Assembly (NCBI GenBank): GCA_016219875.1
Contig: JACRJZ010000104.1
Span: forward strand, 1-64,000
From: Verrucomicrobiota bacterium
GTDB taxonomy: Bacteria > Verrucomicrobiota > Verrucomicrobiia > Limisphaerales > JACRJZ01
Length of the DNA: 64,000 nt
Direction: 5' to 3'
Shown here: piece after piece, positions 25,506 through 34,565 of the stretch
Layout of the letters: each line of letters opens with the position of its first letter
How positions within the stretch are numbered: position 1 is the first letter of the stretch
The notes under the pieces: model-generated
The model's database searches: none
Seen by the model: only the letters and a program-made list of their open reading frames with translations
What the model was told of the DNA's origin: nothing
Translations under genes and position numbers: made by a program

Positions 25506-27023
25506 ATGAAATCAAAGTCGCTGCTTCGAGTCGCGGCCCTGGCTCTTGCCCTCAGCTCAGTCGCCGCAAGCGTCCCTTCCGCCCACGCCGCCCCATCCAC
25601 CGCACCGTCCCGGCCCAACGTCCTGCTCATTCTCTGCGACGACCTCCGTTGGGACGCGCTGGGCTGCGCCGGTCATCCGCATCTCCAGACGCCGAACATC
25701 GACCGCCTCGCGGCAGAGGGCGTACGCTTCAAGAACGCGTTCTGCACGACTTCGCTTTGCTCGCCCAGCCGGGCGTCCATCTTGACCGGCGTCTATGCCC
25801 ACACCCACAAGGTCCGCGACAACTTCACCGAGTTGCCCACCGACCTGCCCAACTTCCCGCGCGCGCTCCAGGCCGCCGGCTACGACACCGGCTACATCGG
25901 CAAGTGGCACATGGGCGAGAACAACGACGAGCGCCGCCCCGGCTTCGACTACTGGGTTTCGCACCAGGGCCAAGGAAAGTACTTCGGCACCGAATTCAAC
26001 GTCAACGGCCGCCGCGAACTCCGCCCCGGTTACTACACTCACGAAGTCACCGGCTTTGCCCTCGACTTTCTGAAGCAGCCCAGGCCCGCCGACAAGCCCT
26101 GGCTCCTCGTCCTGGGCCACAAAGCGCCCCACAGCTTCTACGTGCCGGAGCCGAAATACTCGAACGCCTTCGACCATGTCCGCATTGAGTATCCCGACAC
26201 CGCTTTCAAGCTCGACGGCAAACCGGCTTGGATCAAAGACCGTCTTTACACCTGGCACGGCATCTACGGCCCGCTGTTCGAGTGGCGCAAGCAGTTCCCC
26301 GACGACCGCCCCGAAGCCGTGAAGGACTTCGCCGCCATGACCCGCGCCTACTGGAGTGTGATCCGCAGCGTCGATGACAGCGTGGGCCAACTCCGCTCCG
26401 CGCTCGAAGCGTCCGGCCAACTCGACCGCACGCTGGTCCTCTTCATGGGCGACAACGGCCTGCTCAACGGCGAGCACGGTATGGTCGATAAGCGCACCAT
26501 GCACGAGCCAAGCCTCCGCATCCCGCTCCTCGCTCGCTATTCGGGCCTCACGCCGACAGCCGCGCCCAGGGTGATCGACCAGATGGTCCTCACCGAAGAC
26601 ATCGCTCCCAGCGTGCTTGATCTCTGCGGCATCGCGCCGATCAAGAAGACCGACGGCCGGTCCTTCAAGAAACTCGTGCAACGTGGCGACCGCTCCTGGC
26701 GCCGGAGCTTCCTCTACGAATACAACTACGAGAAGCAGTTCCCGTACACGCCGAATGTCCGCGGCGTGCGCACCGACGATTGGAAGTTTATGCGCTACCC
26801 GCCCGGCGACGGTTCGGCCGACCGCCACTTGGCCGAGCTTTACGATCTGAAGAACGATCCCGAAGAACGCCACAACCTCATCGCCGACCCGCGCCAGGCC
26901 GGCAAGGTGAAGGAACTGCAAAAGGAACTCGCCCGCCTGCTCAAGGCGACTGGCGCACTCCCCGACGCGATGCCGCTGGACGAAGGCATCAAGAAGGAAT
27001 TGCCGGATCAGAAGATTCGATAG
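25506..27023 (+). CDS. Exported sulfatase (arylsulfatase family)
   Basis: A 505-residue secreted type I sulfatase removing sulfate from a polysaccharide or related ester. The signal peptide (residues about 1-28, AALALALSSVAASVPSAHA) precedes PNVLLILCDDLRWD, where the aspartates bind calcium. The formylglycine motif is CSPSR at Cys85 (C-x-P-S-R), GKWHMG is present, and MGDNGLLNGEHGM provides the second metal site. Conversion of Cys85 needs a formylglycine-generating enzyme, not seen here. ATG 25506 is chosen because it opens the signal peptide. Confidence 0.94.
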   Translation: MKSKSLLRVAALALALSSVAASVPSAHAAPSTAPSRPNVLLILCDDLRWDALGCAGHPHLQTPNIDRLAAEGVRFKNAFCTTSLCSPSRASILTGVYAHTHKVRDNFTELPTDLPNFPRALQAAGYDTGYIGKWHMGENNDERRPGFDYWVSHQGQGKYFGTEFNVNGRRELRPGYYTHEVTGFALDFLKQPRPADKPWLLVLGHKAPHSFYVPEPKYSNAFDHVRIEYPDTAFKLDGKPAWIKDRLYTWHGIYGPLFEWRKQFPDDRPEAVKDFAAMTRAYWSVIRSVDDSVGQLRSALEASGQLDRTLVLFMGDNGLLNGEHGMVDKRTMHEPSLRIPLLARYSGLTPTAAPRVIDQMVLTEDIAPSVLDLCGIAPIKKTDGRSFKKLVQRGDRSWRRSFLYEYNYEKQFPYTPNVRGVRTDDWKFMRYPPGDGSADRHLAELYDLKNDPEERHNLIADPRQAGKVKELQKELARLLKATGALPDAMPLDEGIKKELPDQKIR

Positions 27024-27044
27024 GCCCAGGAGCTTCTTTCAGAA

Positions 27045-27160
27045 CCGTAGCAACCGACGTGAGGAGGCTCATTCTTTGAATCCGAAATCTGAAATCTGAA
27101 ATTTGAAATCAAGACAGAGCCTCCTCACGTCGGCTGCTACGGAGTTTTGAAATCGCCTCC
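27045..27160. repeat. Hairpin element, family C, copy with 26-bp arms
   Basis: The left arm has CCGTAGCAACCGACGTGAGG and the right arm CCTCACGTCGGCTGCTACGG. The loop of about 46 bp is a GAAATCT heptad array. Related units lie at 6928-6970 (nested in element D), 48483-48580 and 62626-62700. Confidence 0.85.
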
Positions 27161-27321
27161 CAAGACTCCTGAGACTTGGAGCGGCTCCCGACCGGAAGCG
27201 CAAGCTGACTGGCCAGAAGCTTGGCCCCCGCTCCTCCCGTTCCTCCCTGAATCCGATGGAAAAAGCCCTGCCGGGAAGAGATCGACTGGGCCGTGACCAT
27301 CAGATTCAGGAAGGAAGGGGA

Positions 27322-27391
27322 GGGCCGCCCGGTGAGGGCACCGGGCCTACAGGGTGCGCGATCGCTGTAGGCCGGGTACCCTGACCCGGCG
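27322..27391. repeat. REP-like hairpin, family H, copy 2
   Basis: A 70-bp unit with CCGCCCGGTGAGGGCACCGG and GGCCGGGTACCCTGACCCGG. It matches the in-gene copy at 22212-22281 except in the short loop. Confidence 0.88.
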
Positions 27392-27509
27392 ATTGGGGAC
27401 CAGCGTTGTTCCACGCGGCCTCCTGTCCAAGGCGCGGCATCAGGAGTCCTGAGACTGGAGCGCCGAGTTTCGACTCGGCACTCCGACCTTTCGGTTCAGC
27501 CAGAAATCC

Positions 27510-27655
27510 GAAGTGGGCACCACGAAACACACGAAACGCACAAAAGCAGAACCGGAACCGTCCTGCTGGCCCTGCACAAGAGTCGCGCGATGGAAAATGA
27601 TGAAATGGGGCCAGCCTTTTCGTGTGTTTCGTGTGTTTCGTGGTGATTCAAAATC
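27510..27655. repeat. Inverted-repeat element, family D, copy 2
   Basis: The arms are CACCACGAAACACACGAAAC and TCGTGTGTTTCGTGGTG. The internal sequence differs from the copies at 6878-7111 and 55915-56126, so only the termini are shared. Confidence 0.7.
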
Positions 27656-27697
27656 GGGGTTCAGGTTCAGTGCGCCCTGCGTTTCCCGAAACGAAAA

Positions 27698-27727
27698 GGG
27701 CGGCTCGTGCGAGCCGCCCTGTTGGAA
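27698..27727 (-). terminator. Rho-independent terminator for the permease gene
   Basis: A perfect inverted repeat GGGCGGCTCG / CGAGCCGCCC with a 2-base centre is followed on the minus strand by TTTTCGTTT. It lies about 25 bp past the permease stop codon, a textbook arrangement. Confidence 0.85.
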
Positions 27728-27750
27728 TCCAGTCGTCTGCCTGCTGGAGA

Positions 27751-29169
27751 TTACTTCTTCGCCGGCAGCGGCACGAGTTGAGACATCATGCCCATCTTCG
27801 CGCACAGGAAATAAACTACCGCGCCGACGACAAACGCCGCCACGGGGGCCGCCGGCACAGCGATCTTCAGGTTCGGCAGGATGCCGACGACAAAGCCCAA
27901 CGCCCAGGCGATCCAGCCTGCCGGGTTGAAGCCCGCGCGCGGCCCGGTCCACTTGCCGTCCGAGAGGAGGTAGTCCACCATCATCGCGCCGCAGATCGGC
28001 CCGAAGGAGGCGCCGATGATCACGAACACGCCGATGGCGTCGCCGGCCAGGCCGGTGATCGCCAGGATGATGCTGACCGCCGCACCGATGCCGACGGAAA
28101 TGAACGGATTCACCTGCGGGAGCGTGGTCTTGAAGCTGTTCGCGGCGATGAACGAGGAGAAGCAGGCCGGCGGGAAGGCGGCCAGTGCGAGCAGGAACAT
28201 CATCCACTTGGCCGCGTCCTTGCCCATCACGACGGAGATCATGCTGAAGGAATCCAGGATGAACCCCTTCTTCTCCGTGCCGGCGGCGACGGCCTTGGCG
28301 GTGAGTTCAGTCGAGCCATAGACGCCCGCCACGACCAAGATTGAGATGCCGGCGGTGACGAGGATAGCCAGGGCGATGCCGATGTAGCCGCCCATCTTCA
28401 CGTCTTTGTCGTTGCGCGTGCTCATAGCGATATCCACGCCGGCGGCGCCCGCGGTGGCGAAGAAGCCCACCACGTAGGTCAGCATCAGTGCGATCACGCC
28501 GACGGCGCTGAGCGGAGCCGCCGCGGTCGGGGCCAGCGTCTTGTGGGTGTCAACGAGGGTCTGAGGATTGAAACTGCCCAAGCCGCTCAGGGTTTTGACC
28601 AGCATGGCGAGCAGAATGGCCAGCGGGATCAACGGCAAGTAAGTGGAGACTTTGGCCACGTACTGGATGCCCTTGAGTCCGACGAACGCCGCCAACACAC
28701 CCCAGATCACCATGATCACTTTCACGCCCGTACTGGCGGGGCCGAGATCAAAGAAGCTGCCGACCGCCTGAGCGGAGAAGAACACGTTCACGCCCAGCCA
28801 GCCGAATTGCAGGACGCCCATGAGGAAGCCTGGCATGATGAACCCGCCTTGCGCGCCGAAGGTGGAGGTGCCAACGATGTAGAGAGGCAGGCCCGTCTTC
28901 ATGCCCAGCAGGCCGGGCACGACGTAGAACAAGAAGTGGCAGATCAGCGCGGCCAGGACCAGGCCCAGCAGCGCGACACCGATGCCTTGAGAAAGTGTTC
29001 CGCCCAGGCTGCCGGCTTTCGCGGCATCCTGCCAGAACACGAACCAGAGGAAAATACCCGCGTAGGTGGGGGCAACGTTCTTGAACCAGGGCGCGCGCTT
29101 GTCCTGACCGAGCGGCGTGGCACTGGTGATGTAGGAAGGCAGTTGTGACGGTGCTGATTGATTGTTCAT
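27751..29169 (-). CDS. Cytosine/purine-type permease (NCS1-like)
   Basis: A 472-residue inner-membrane permease with about twelve hydrophobic segments, resembling the cytosine permease (CodB-like) branch of the NCS1 family. The N-terminal part (PWFKNVAPTYAGIFLWFVF) and GTSTFGAQGGFIMPG are the regions most like the family. Substrate cannot be decided; cytosine, purine or another base analogue is a guess. It has its own terminator downstream, and its upstream gap holds a MITE (family K). Confidence 0.8.
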   Translation of the reverse strand: MNNQSAPSQLPSYITSATPLGQDKRAPWFKNVAPTYAGIFLWFVFWQDAAKAGSLGGTLSQGIGVALLGLVLAALICHFLFYVVPGLLGMKTGLPLYIVGTSTFGAQGGFIMPGFLMGVLQFGWLGVNVFFSAQAVGSFFDLGPASTGVKVIMVIWGVLAAFVGLKGIQYVAKVSTYLPLIPLAILLAMLVKTLSGLGSFNPQTLVDTHKTLAPTAAAPLSAVGVIALMLTYVVGFFATAGAAGVDIAMSTRNDKDVKMGGYIGIALAILVTAGISILVVAGVYGSTELTAKAVAAGTEKKGFILDSFSMISVVMGKDAAKWMMFLLALAAFPPACFSSFIAANSFKTTLPQVNPFISVGIGAAVSIILAITGLAGDAIGVFVIIGASFGPICGAMMVDYLLSDGKWTGPRAGFNPAGWIAWALGFVVGILPNLKIAVPAAPVAAFVVGAVVYFLCAKMGMMSQLVPLPAKK

Positions 29170-29226
29170 GGGCGGTAGTTCTCTCCGTTTTCCTCACTTC
29201 ATCGCAAGCCAAAAATGGGTGGCCCG

Positions 29227-29380
29227 GTAAGGTTTCAGTAGAGTCCGGCTCTGGCGGTTCGCCAAATCCGAAATCCGAAACAAATCCGAAGCTCGAAATC
29301 TCAAATCCGAAACCTTCACGGGCCGACAGGTTTTCGGATTTCGGATTTCTGCCTCGGCCCTGACTTTACTGAGGCGTTAC
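29227..29380. mobile_element. MITE-like element, family K, copy 1, with 8-bp direct repeats
   Basis: A 154-bp non-coding element. The ends are imperfect inverted repeats (GTAAGGTTTCAGTAGAGTC and GACTTTACTGAGGCGTTAC), and the 8-bp direct repeat GTGGCCCG flanks both sides (29219-29226 and 29381-29388). The interior is an AAATCCG heptad array. A second copy, 193 bp and inverted, lies at 53470-53662. It lies in the gap between the divergent permease and sensor-kinase genes; nothing else is seen there. Confidence 0.88.
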
Positions 29381-29519
29381 GTGGCCCGGAGAGGATGGCT
29401 GGCTCCGCCCGGTGGTCCCGGCCGTTTCCCAAAACTCGGCTCAAGCCCGCCCGCTCCGGTGTCGATGGTTCTTACGAACCGCGACGACAACTCGGACTGC
29501 GGCGAGTGTGTTCTCCTCA

Positions 29520-32500
29520 ATGCTGTGTACCGATAGAGAGCGGGCTGGGCAATGCGAGACTGGGTTTCGCTGTTTCGTCCCGTTTTGTGCTGGCTTGATG
29601 CTGGTGGCATCAGGCCGCGCCGGCTTTCTCACCGCCGCTGAAGCCGGTGGGGCGTCCCTGCCCTGGCTCACCAACGCCGCTCAGATTCACGCCCTCTCGC
29701 CCACGGAGGCGAAACGCCACTACCCGATTCGCCTGCGGGCGGTGGTGACGTACCACGACGCCATCTGGGGCAACCTGTTCGTCCAAGACGCCACCGGCGG
29801 CATCTACGTGAATTACAGCCCGGTCACGAACGCCTGGCCCGCCGGCTCGGTGGTGGAGTTGGAAGGGATCAGCGAACCGGGAGCCTACGCGCCCGTGGTG
29901 ACTTCCGAGCGCGGGAGAGTGGTCGGTCGCAGCGCGCTGCCGGCGGCGGTCGAAGAACCGTTGACAACGCTGACCACAGGCCGCCGCGACAGCCAGTGGG
30001 TGAGCGTTTCCGGCGTCGTCCGCGCGGTTTCGGAAGATCACGGCCATGCCGCTTTCGACCTCGCTGCGGCGGGCGGACACTTTCAGGCCTTCATGCCGCT
30101 GGCGAGCGGACAGTCTCTGCCCACGAACTTGGTCGATGCGGAAATCACGATCCGCGGCGCCTGCGGCACGGTGTTCAATCAGCGGCGCCAAGCCACCGGC
30201 ATCAAGCTGCTCACGCCGGACCTGGAACAGATTCGCGTGATCCGGCCGCCGCCCGCGAACCCGTTTTCCCTCCCGTCGCGCCCGGTGGAAAGCCTGCTGA
30301 GTTTCACGGCGGCGGAAACCGTGGAGCATCGCGTGAGCGTGCGCGGCGTGGTGACGTTGCGCCTGGAGGACGGCGCGTTCTATTTGCAGGATGAAAGCGC
30401 CGGCGTGTTGGTGCGTCCGCAGGAGGAGTCGGCGGTGAAGGCGGGGGACACGGTAATCGTGTTGGGTTTTCCCGTGGTGGAAGGCTATTCGCCCGTCTTG
30501 CACAACGCCGTGGTGCAGCGGACTTATCCCTCGGAGCCGCCGTCGCCGCGCGCGCATTCCGCCGGGGGCCTCCTGCAGGGGCAGCACGACGGAGTGCTCG
30601 TCCGCCTCCGGGGGCTGGTGACGGAAGCGGTGGGGGCGGCCGGCTCCCAGCGCCTGGTGGTCCAGTCAGGCGACCACTGGGTGGACGCCATCCTGGAGAG
30701 CCGCTCGGCACGGATTCGGCCCGTGGCCCGCCAAACTCTGGTGGACGTAACGGGGGTGTGCCGGATTCGCGCGGACCAGGACCAGACCCCCCGCGCGGTG
30801 GCCTTGCTGCTGCGTTCGCCCGCGGACGTGGCGGTGGTGAAGCGGCCCCCGTGGTGGACGGCGGAGCGGGCGTTGACGGCCCTGGGCGTGGTGGGGCTGG
30901 TCGGGTTCCTTGCCCTGGCGTGGGGCACACAACTGCGGCGGCAGGTGCGGCGGCAGACAGACTTGATCCGTCAGAAGCTGGAACGGGAGGCGATGCTCGA
31001 AGCGCGGTATCGGGACTTGGTGGAGAACGCCTCCGACTTGGTCTATTGCCATGATCCGGCGGGAAATTTTACGTCGTTCAACCGCGCGTGTGAGCGGCTC
31101 ACCGGTTACTCGCAGGAGGAAGGGCTGCGCTTGAACCTCGCGCAACTCGTGGTGCCGGAACAGGTGGAGATGGTGCGGCGACGCATCGCCGACAAGTTGA
31201 AGAGCAACACCACCAGCCCGTATGAAGTGGAACTCCAGGCCAAGAACGGGCGCCGCTTCTGGGTGGAAGTCAGTTCCCAACTCATCCTGGGAGAAGGCCG
31301 GCCCGTGGGCGTGCAAGGCATTGCGCGCGACATCACGAAGCGCCGGGCCACCGAAGAGGCCCTGCGGGCGAGCGAACAACGGTTCCGCACGTTGGTGGAG
31401 AACGTCCCAGGCGCCGTGTACCGCTGCGAATTGAACGCGCCGTGGCGCGTGGAACATATCAGCGAAGGCATCGAGGATTTGACCGGGTATCCGGCGGCGG
31501 AGTTTATGAACGGCCCCCGCCGCAACTACGCCGAGGTCATCTTCAAGGAAGACCTCCCGCAGGTGGAACTGACCGTGGCGGCGGCCGTCGCGCAGCGCCA
31601 GACCTTCGAGATCCAATACCGCATCCGCCACGCCAACGGCAGCCTCCGGTGGGTCCATGAACGGGGCGCAGCGATTTTCGGCGCCGATGGCCAGCCCGTG
31701 TGCTTGGACGGCGTGATCATGGACGTGACCCGGCGCCGGCAGGCCGAGGAAACCTTGCGCGAGAGCGAAGCGCGCTACCGGCTGCTCTTTGAAAGCAATC
31801 CCCATCCGATGTGGGTGTACGACACGGCCTCGCTGGGGTTCTTGGCCGTGAATGACGCCGCCGTCAGGCACTACGGCTATTCGTACGGAGAGTTTCTGGC
31901 CATGACCATCGCGGACATCAGGCCGCCGGACGATGTGCCGGCCCTGCTCAAAACCGTGTCGGCACTAGATGGGAGCGCAGGCCACACAGGTCCGTGGCGG
32001 CACCGCCGGAAGGACGGTTCCATCCTTCACGTCGAGATCACTTCTCAGGCCCTGACCTTCGCGAGCCATCAGGCCCGGCTGGTGTTGGTCGATGACGTCA
32101 CGGAGCGTCTGGCGGCGGAGAACGCCCTGCGCCAGCGCGAGGCCGACTTGGTGCTGGCCCAACGCATCGGCCACATCGGCAGTTGGGAAATGGACGTGGC
32201 GACGCAAGCCCTGGAGTGGTCGGCGGAGACGTTCCGCATTTTCGGCTGCCAGCCGGAGACGTTCAAATTGAACGTCCCAGCCTTCTTCGAACTCGTTCAT
32301 CCCGACGACCGGGAGCGGGTGCAGCGCGCCAGCGACGAATCCCTGCGCACCGGATGCGAAGTCGAAGTCGAACACCGCGTCGTGCGCCCGGATGGCAGCG
32401 AGCGGGTGGTGTTCGAGCGGGCCCAGGTGCTGCACGACGCCGCGGGCCGCCCCTTCCGCATGGTGGGCACGGTGCAGGACGTGACGGAACAGAAGCGGGC

Positions 32501-33683
32501 AGAGGAAACCCGCGCCCGCCTGGAGGCGGAACTGCGTCAGGCGCAGAAAATGGAAGCCATCGGCCAGCTCGCCGCCGGCGTGGCGCATGATTTCAACAAC
32601 ATCCTCACCGTCATCCAGGGCAACACCAGCCTCCTTGAGGACGCGGTGAGCGGCGACGTGCTCCTTACGGAAAGCCTCCGGCAAATTGCTGTGTCCGCCG
32701 ATCGCGCGGCCGGGTTGACGCGCCAGTTGCTGCTCTTCAGCCGCAAGCAGGTGGCCCGGCCGCAGCCTCTCCAATTCAACGAGCTGCTCGGCAACTTGAC
32801 CAAGATGCTCGGCCGGCTGATCGGGGAACACATTCAACTGCGCTGCACTTTCGGCCCGGCTCTTCCGTTGATCCACGCCGATGCGGGGATGCTGGAGCAG
32901 GTCATTGTCAACCTGGTGGTCAACGCCCGCGACGCCATGCCGGAGGGCGGCAACCTGCTTCTGACCACGGAGCGGGTCACCGTGGACGCCGTGGAGGCAG
33001 CAGAGAATCCCGAGGCGCGCCCGGGCGACTTCGTTTGCCTCAGCGTGACGGACACCGGCAGCGGCATGGACGCCGCCACGCTGGGCCGCATCTTCGAGCC
33101 GTTCTTTACCACCAAGGAAGTCGGCAAAGGCACGGGCCTCGGCCTGGCCACTGCCTACGGCATCGTCCAGCAGCACCAAGGCTGGATCGAAGTGGAAAGT
33201 GAAGTGGGGCGAGGCACCACCTTCCGCATCTTGCTTCCGGTCCTGACGAACGAAGTGCAAGCGGACGAGCCTTTCCTCAAGAAGCCCGTCCTGCGCAAAG
33301 GCCGTGAACGTCTGCTCGTGGTGGAAGACGATCCCGCCGTCCAGGCGCTGGTGGCGGAAGTGCTGCGAAAACTGGGCTACCAAGTCACGACCGCCAACTC
33401 AGGGGTCGAAGCCCTCGAACTATGGGGCCGGAACCAAGGCGTCGATCTGCTCCTCACGGACATCGTGATGCCGGGCGGCGTGAGCGGCGTGGCTTTGGCG
33501 CGGCGCCTGCGCGAACAGCGTCCCGCCCTCAAGGTGGTGTTCAGCAGCGGCTACAGCGTCGAAAGCACGCAAGCCGGGCTGGAGATCTCGCCCACGACCC
33601 GTTTCTTGCAGAAGCCCTACGAACCGCTGGCGCTGTCCGAAGTTGTGCGCGAGTGCCTGGACGAGACGCCGGTGGCGGGGTGA
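29520..33683 (+). CDS. Hybrid sensor histidine kinase with OB-like sensor array, four PAS domains and receiver
   Basis: A large membrane kinase, about 1387 residues from ATG 29520. Residues about 20-440 are repeated beta-rich units (FVQDATGGIYVNY, FYLQDESAGVLVRP) resembling OB folds and probably periplasmic. A transmembrane segment follows at about 445-470, then PAS domains starting near 495, 616, 747 and 871. The kinase core has the phosphoacceptor His in VAHDFNNIL (about 1022), DTGSGMD and GTGLGLATAYGIV. The C-terminal receiver has its Asp in LLLTDIVMPG. The start is uncertain: a frame is open from GTG 29412, and neither start has a clear ribosome-binding site. The partner output protein is not adjacent. 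Confidence 0.92.
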   Translation: MLCTDRERAGQCETGFRCFVPFCAGLMLVASGRAGFLTAAEAGGASLPWLTNAAQIHALSPTEAKRHYPIRLRAVVTYHDAIWGNLFVQDATGGIYVNYSPVTNAWPAGSVVELEGISEPGAYAPVVTSERGRVVGRSALPAAVEEPLTTLTTGRRDSQWVSVSGVVRAVSEDHGHAAFDLAAAGGHFQAFMPLASGQSLPTNLVDAEITIRGACGTVFNQRRQATGIKLLTPDLEQIRVIRPPPANPFSLPSRPVESLLSFTAAETVEHRVSVRGVVTLRLEDGAFYLQDESAGVLVRPQEESAVKAGDTVIVLGFPVVEGYSPVLHNAVVQRTYPSEPPSPRAHSAGGLLQGQHDGVLVRLRGLVTEAVGAAGSQRLVVQSGDHWVDAILESRSARIRPVARQTLVDVTGVCRIRADQDQTPRAVALLLRSPADVAVVKRPPWWTAERALTALGVVGLVGFLALAWGTQLRRQVRRQTDLIRQKLEREAMLEARYRDLVENASDLVYCHDPAGNFTSFNRACERLTGYSQEEGLRLNLAQLVVPEQVEMVRRRIADKLKSNTTSPYEVELQAKNGRRFWVEVSSQLILGEGRPVGVQGIARDITKRRATEEALRASEQRFRTLVENVPGAVYRCELNAPWRVEHISEGIEDLTGYPAAEFMNGPRRNYAEVIFKEDLPQVELTVAAAVAQRQTFEIQYRIRHANGSLRWVHERGAAIFGADGQPVCLDGVIMDVTRRRQAEETLRESEARYRLLFESNPHPMWVYDTASLGFLAVNDAAVRHYGYSYGEFLAMTIADIRPPDDVPALLKTVSALDGSAGHTGPWRHRRKDGSILHVEITSQALTFASHQARLVLVDDVTERLAAENALRQREADLVLAQRIGHIGSWEMDVATQALEWSAETFRIFGCQPETFKLNVPAFFELVHPDDRERVQRASDESLRTGCEVEVEHRVVRPDGSERVVFERAQVLHDAAGRPFRMVGTVQDVTEQKRAEETRARLEAELRQAQKMEAIGQLAAGVAHDFNNILTVIQGNTSLLEDAVSGDVLLTESLRQIAVSADRAAGLTRQLLLFSRKQVARPQPLQFNELLGNLTKMLGRLIGEHIQLRCTFGPALPLIHADAGMLEQVIVNLVVNARDAMPEGGNLLLTTERVTVDAVEAAENPEARPGDFVCLSVTDTGSGMDAATLGRIFEPFFTTKEVGKGTGLGLATAYGIVQQHQGWIEVESEVGRGTTFRILLPVLTNEVQADEPFLKKPVLRKGRERLLVVEDDPAVQALVAEVLRKLGYQVTTANSGVEALELWGRNQGVDLLLTDIVMPGGVSGVALARRLREQRPALKVVFSSGYSVESTQAGLEISPTTRFLQKPYEPLALSEVVRECLDETPVAG

Positions 33684-33804
33684 TGGCCAGGGCGCCGAGG
33701 CTGGGGGTAAAATCGAAGAATTCCGCCCTTCAAACAACCACGGGATCTTCCTTGAAGGCGAGGCGCGCGACACATCAGGACGGTCGCCGCCAGCACCCGC
33801 CTGT

Positions 33805-33993
33805 TCACCCTTTGGCGGCAAACGCCGCGCGCTTGTCTTTCCTGGCAGTCGGCTTGGGGGCAACAACGAGGCGGTTGGCATTCCGAGCTTCTTCGCGGCG
33901 AACCAGGGCCGCCAGCCGCCGAACATCGTGCCCGCATTCGGCGCTGATCTCATCGCGAATCCGCCAGACCTCTCTCAACAAAGCGTGTTTCAT
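33805..33993 (-). CDS. Small partner protein of a VapC-like locus
   Basis: A 62-residue hydrophilic protein (MKHALLREVWRIRDEISAEC) that resembles a small family commonly found directly downstream of a PIN-domain toxin gene; this is from recollection of the family pattern and needs a search. The broken PIN gene lies 7 bp upstream on the same strand, in the order expected of the pair. It may be a toxin partner or an orphan. The 33684-33804 gap holds nothing recognised. Confidence 0.6.
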   Translation of the reverse strand: MKHALLREVWRIRDEISAECGHDVRRLAALVRREEARNANRLVVAPKPTARKDKRAAFAAKG

Positions 33994-34000
33994 GGCCGTA

Positions 34001-34219
34001 TCATACCATCAGTTCAAAAGGAGTGCAGATCACAGGCGCAGGATGGCCAGCGGCTTGGCAAACCGCACGCAGGCGATCCACAATCGCCGCGTTGGCGATA
34101 TGCCGGCAGTTCCACGTCAGCAGGAAATCCATCTGATGGACAGCAACCAGCACGTCGCGGCTGGGCTACGCCGTCAGCAAGCTCGGAATCGTTGTTTCGA
34201 GATAGACTTTCGGTTTCAC
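34001..34219 (-). pseudogene. Decayed PIN-domain (VapC-like) toxin
   Basis: Reading from GTG 34219 gives KPKVYLETTIPSLLTA, then a TAG stop where a Trp codon is expected, then PSRDVLVAVHQMDFLLTWN and CRHIANAAIVDRL to a TGA at 34001. Both ends match PIN-domain toxins (KVYLETTIPS at the N terminus, DFLLTWNCRHIANA near the C terminus), but the middle of the protein, roughly 80-90 residues with the other acidic residues, is missing. The gene is therefore dead through an internal deletion plus a nonsense mutation. Its small partner gene downstream is still open. Confidence 0.82.
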
Positions 34220-34308
34220 ACCAGCGCGTCAGTTCGAAACGGAATCACCTGCAGGCAGCCAATGGCCCGCAGGGATTTTCACTCCGCTAGTCACGCTTTC
34301 GGCCTCGC

Positions 34309-34548
34309 CTACTTCTTCGGCGCCGACTCCGGCGGCTTGGCGGCGTCGGCGGACTGGCCCACTTTCCAACTGACGAGCATGAACGCGCCGAAGACCACCA
34401 GCACCACGCCCCAGATCAGGTTGATGTTGATGCCGAGGGACCGCTTGTAGAGTTCCGTGTCCGAGCCGGTGGCCCCGCCATAGATTGCCAGCAGCAGGCC
34501 CACCAGGGAGAACATCAGGCCGATTGGAAGTCGAATATCGAGACCCAT
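34309..34548 (-). CDS. Small two-helix membrane protein downstream of an SSS symporter
   Basis: A 79-residue protein with two hydrophobic segments (LPIGLMFSLVGLLLAIYGG and LIWGVVLVVFGAFMLVSW) and a charged C-terminal tail rich in Pro, Ala and Lys. It starts 17 bp after the symporter stop, so the two are probably co-transcribed and co-translated. Small membrane partners of SSS transporters occur in Planctomycetota and Verrucomicrobiota; the role here is inferred only from position. Confidence 0.78.
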   Translation of the reverse strand: MGLDIRLPIGLMFSLVGLLLAIYGGATGSDTELYKRSLGININLIWGVVLVVFGAFMLVSWKVGQSADAAKPPESAPKK

Positions 34549-34565
34549 AAAAGGTTCCTTTCAGT

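Larger units (their letters stand above)
27024..27750. other. 727-bp gene-free spacer built of repeats
   Basis: Between the convergent sulfatase and permease genes. It contains a family C hairpin, a family H hairpin, a family D element and the permease terminator. Between these, 27166-27321 and 27392-27509 hold no gene that I can support; a short GCCGAGTTTCGACTCGGC palindrome is present near 27463. Confidence 0.7.

Noticed and set aside
33684..34308. Possible plus-strand gene across the VapC-like remnant region
   Set aside because: The minus strand gives recognisable PIN and partner sequences there, so the plus frame is a shadow.
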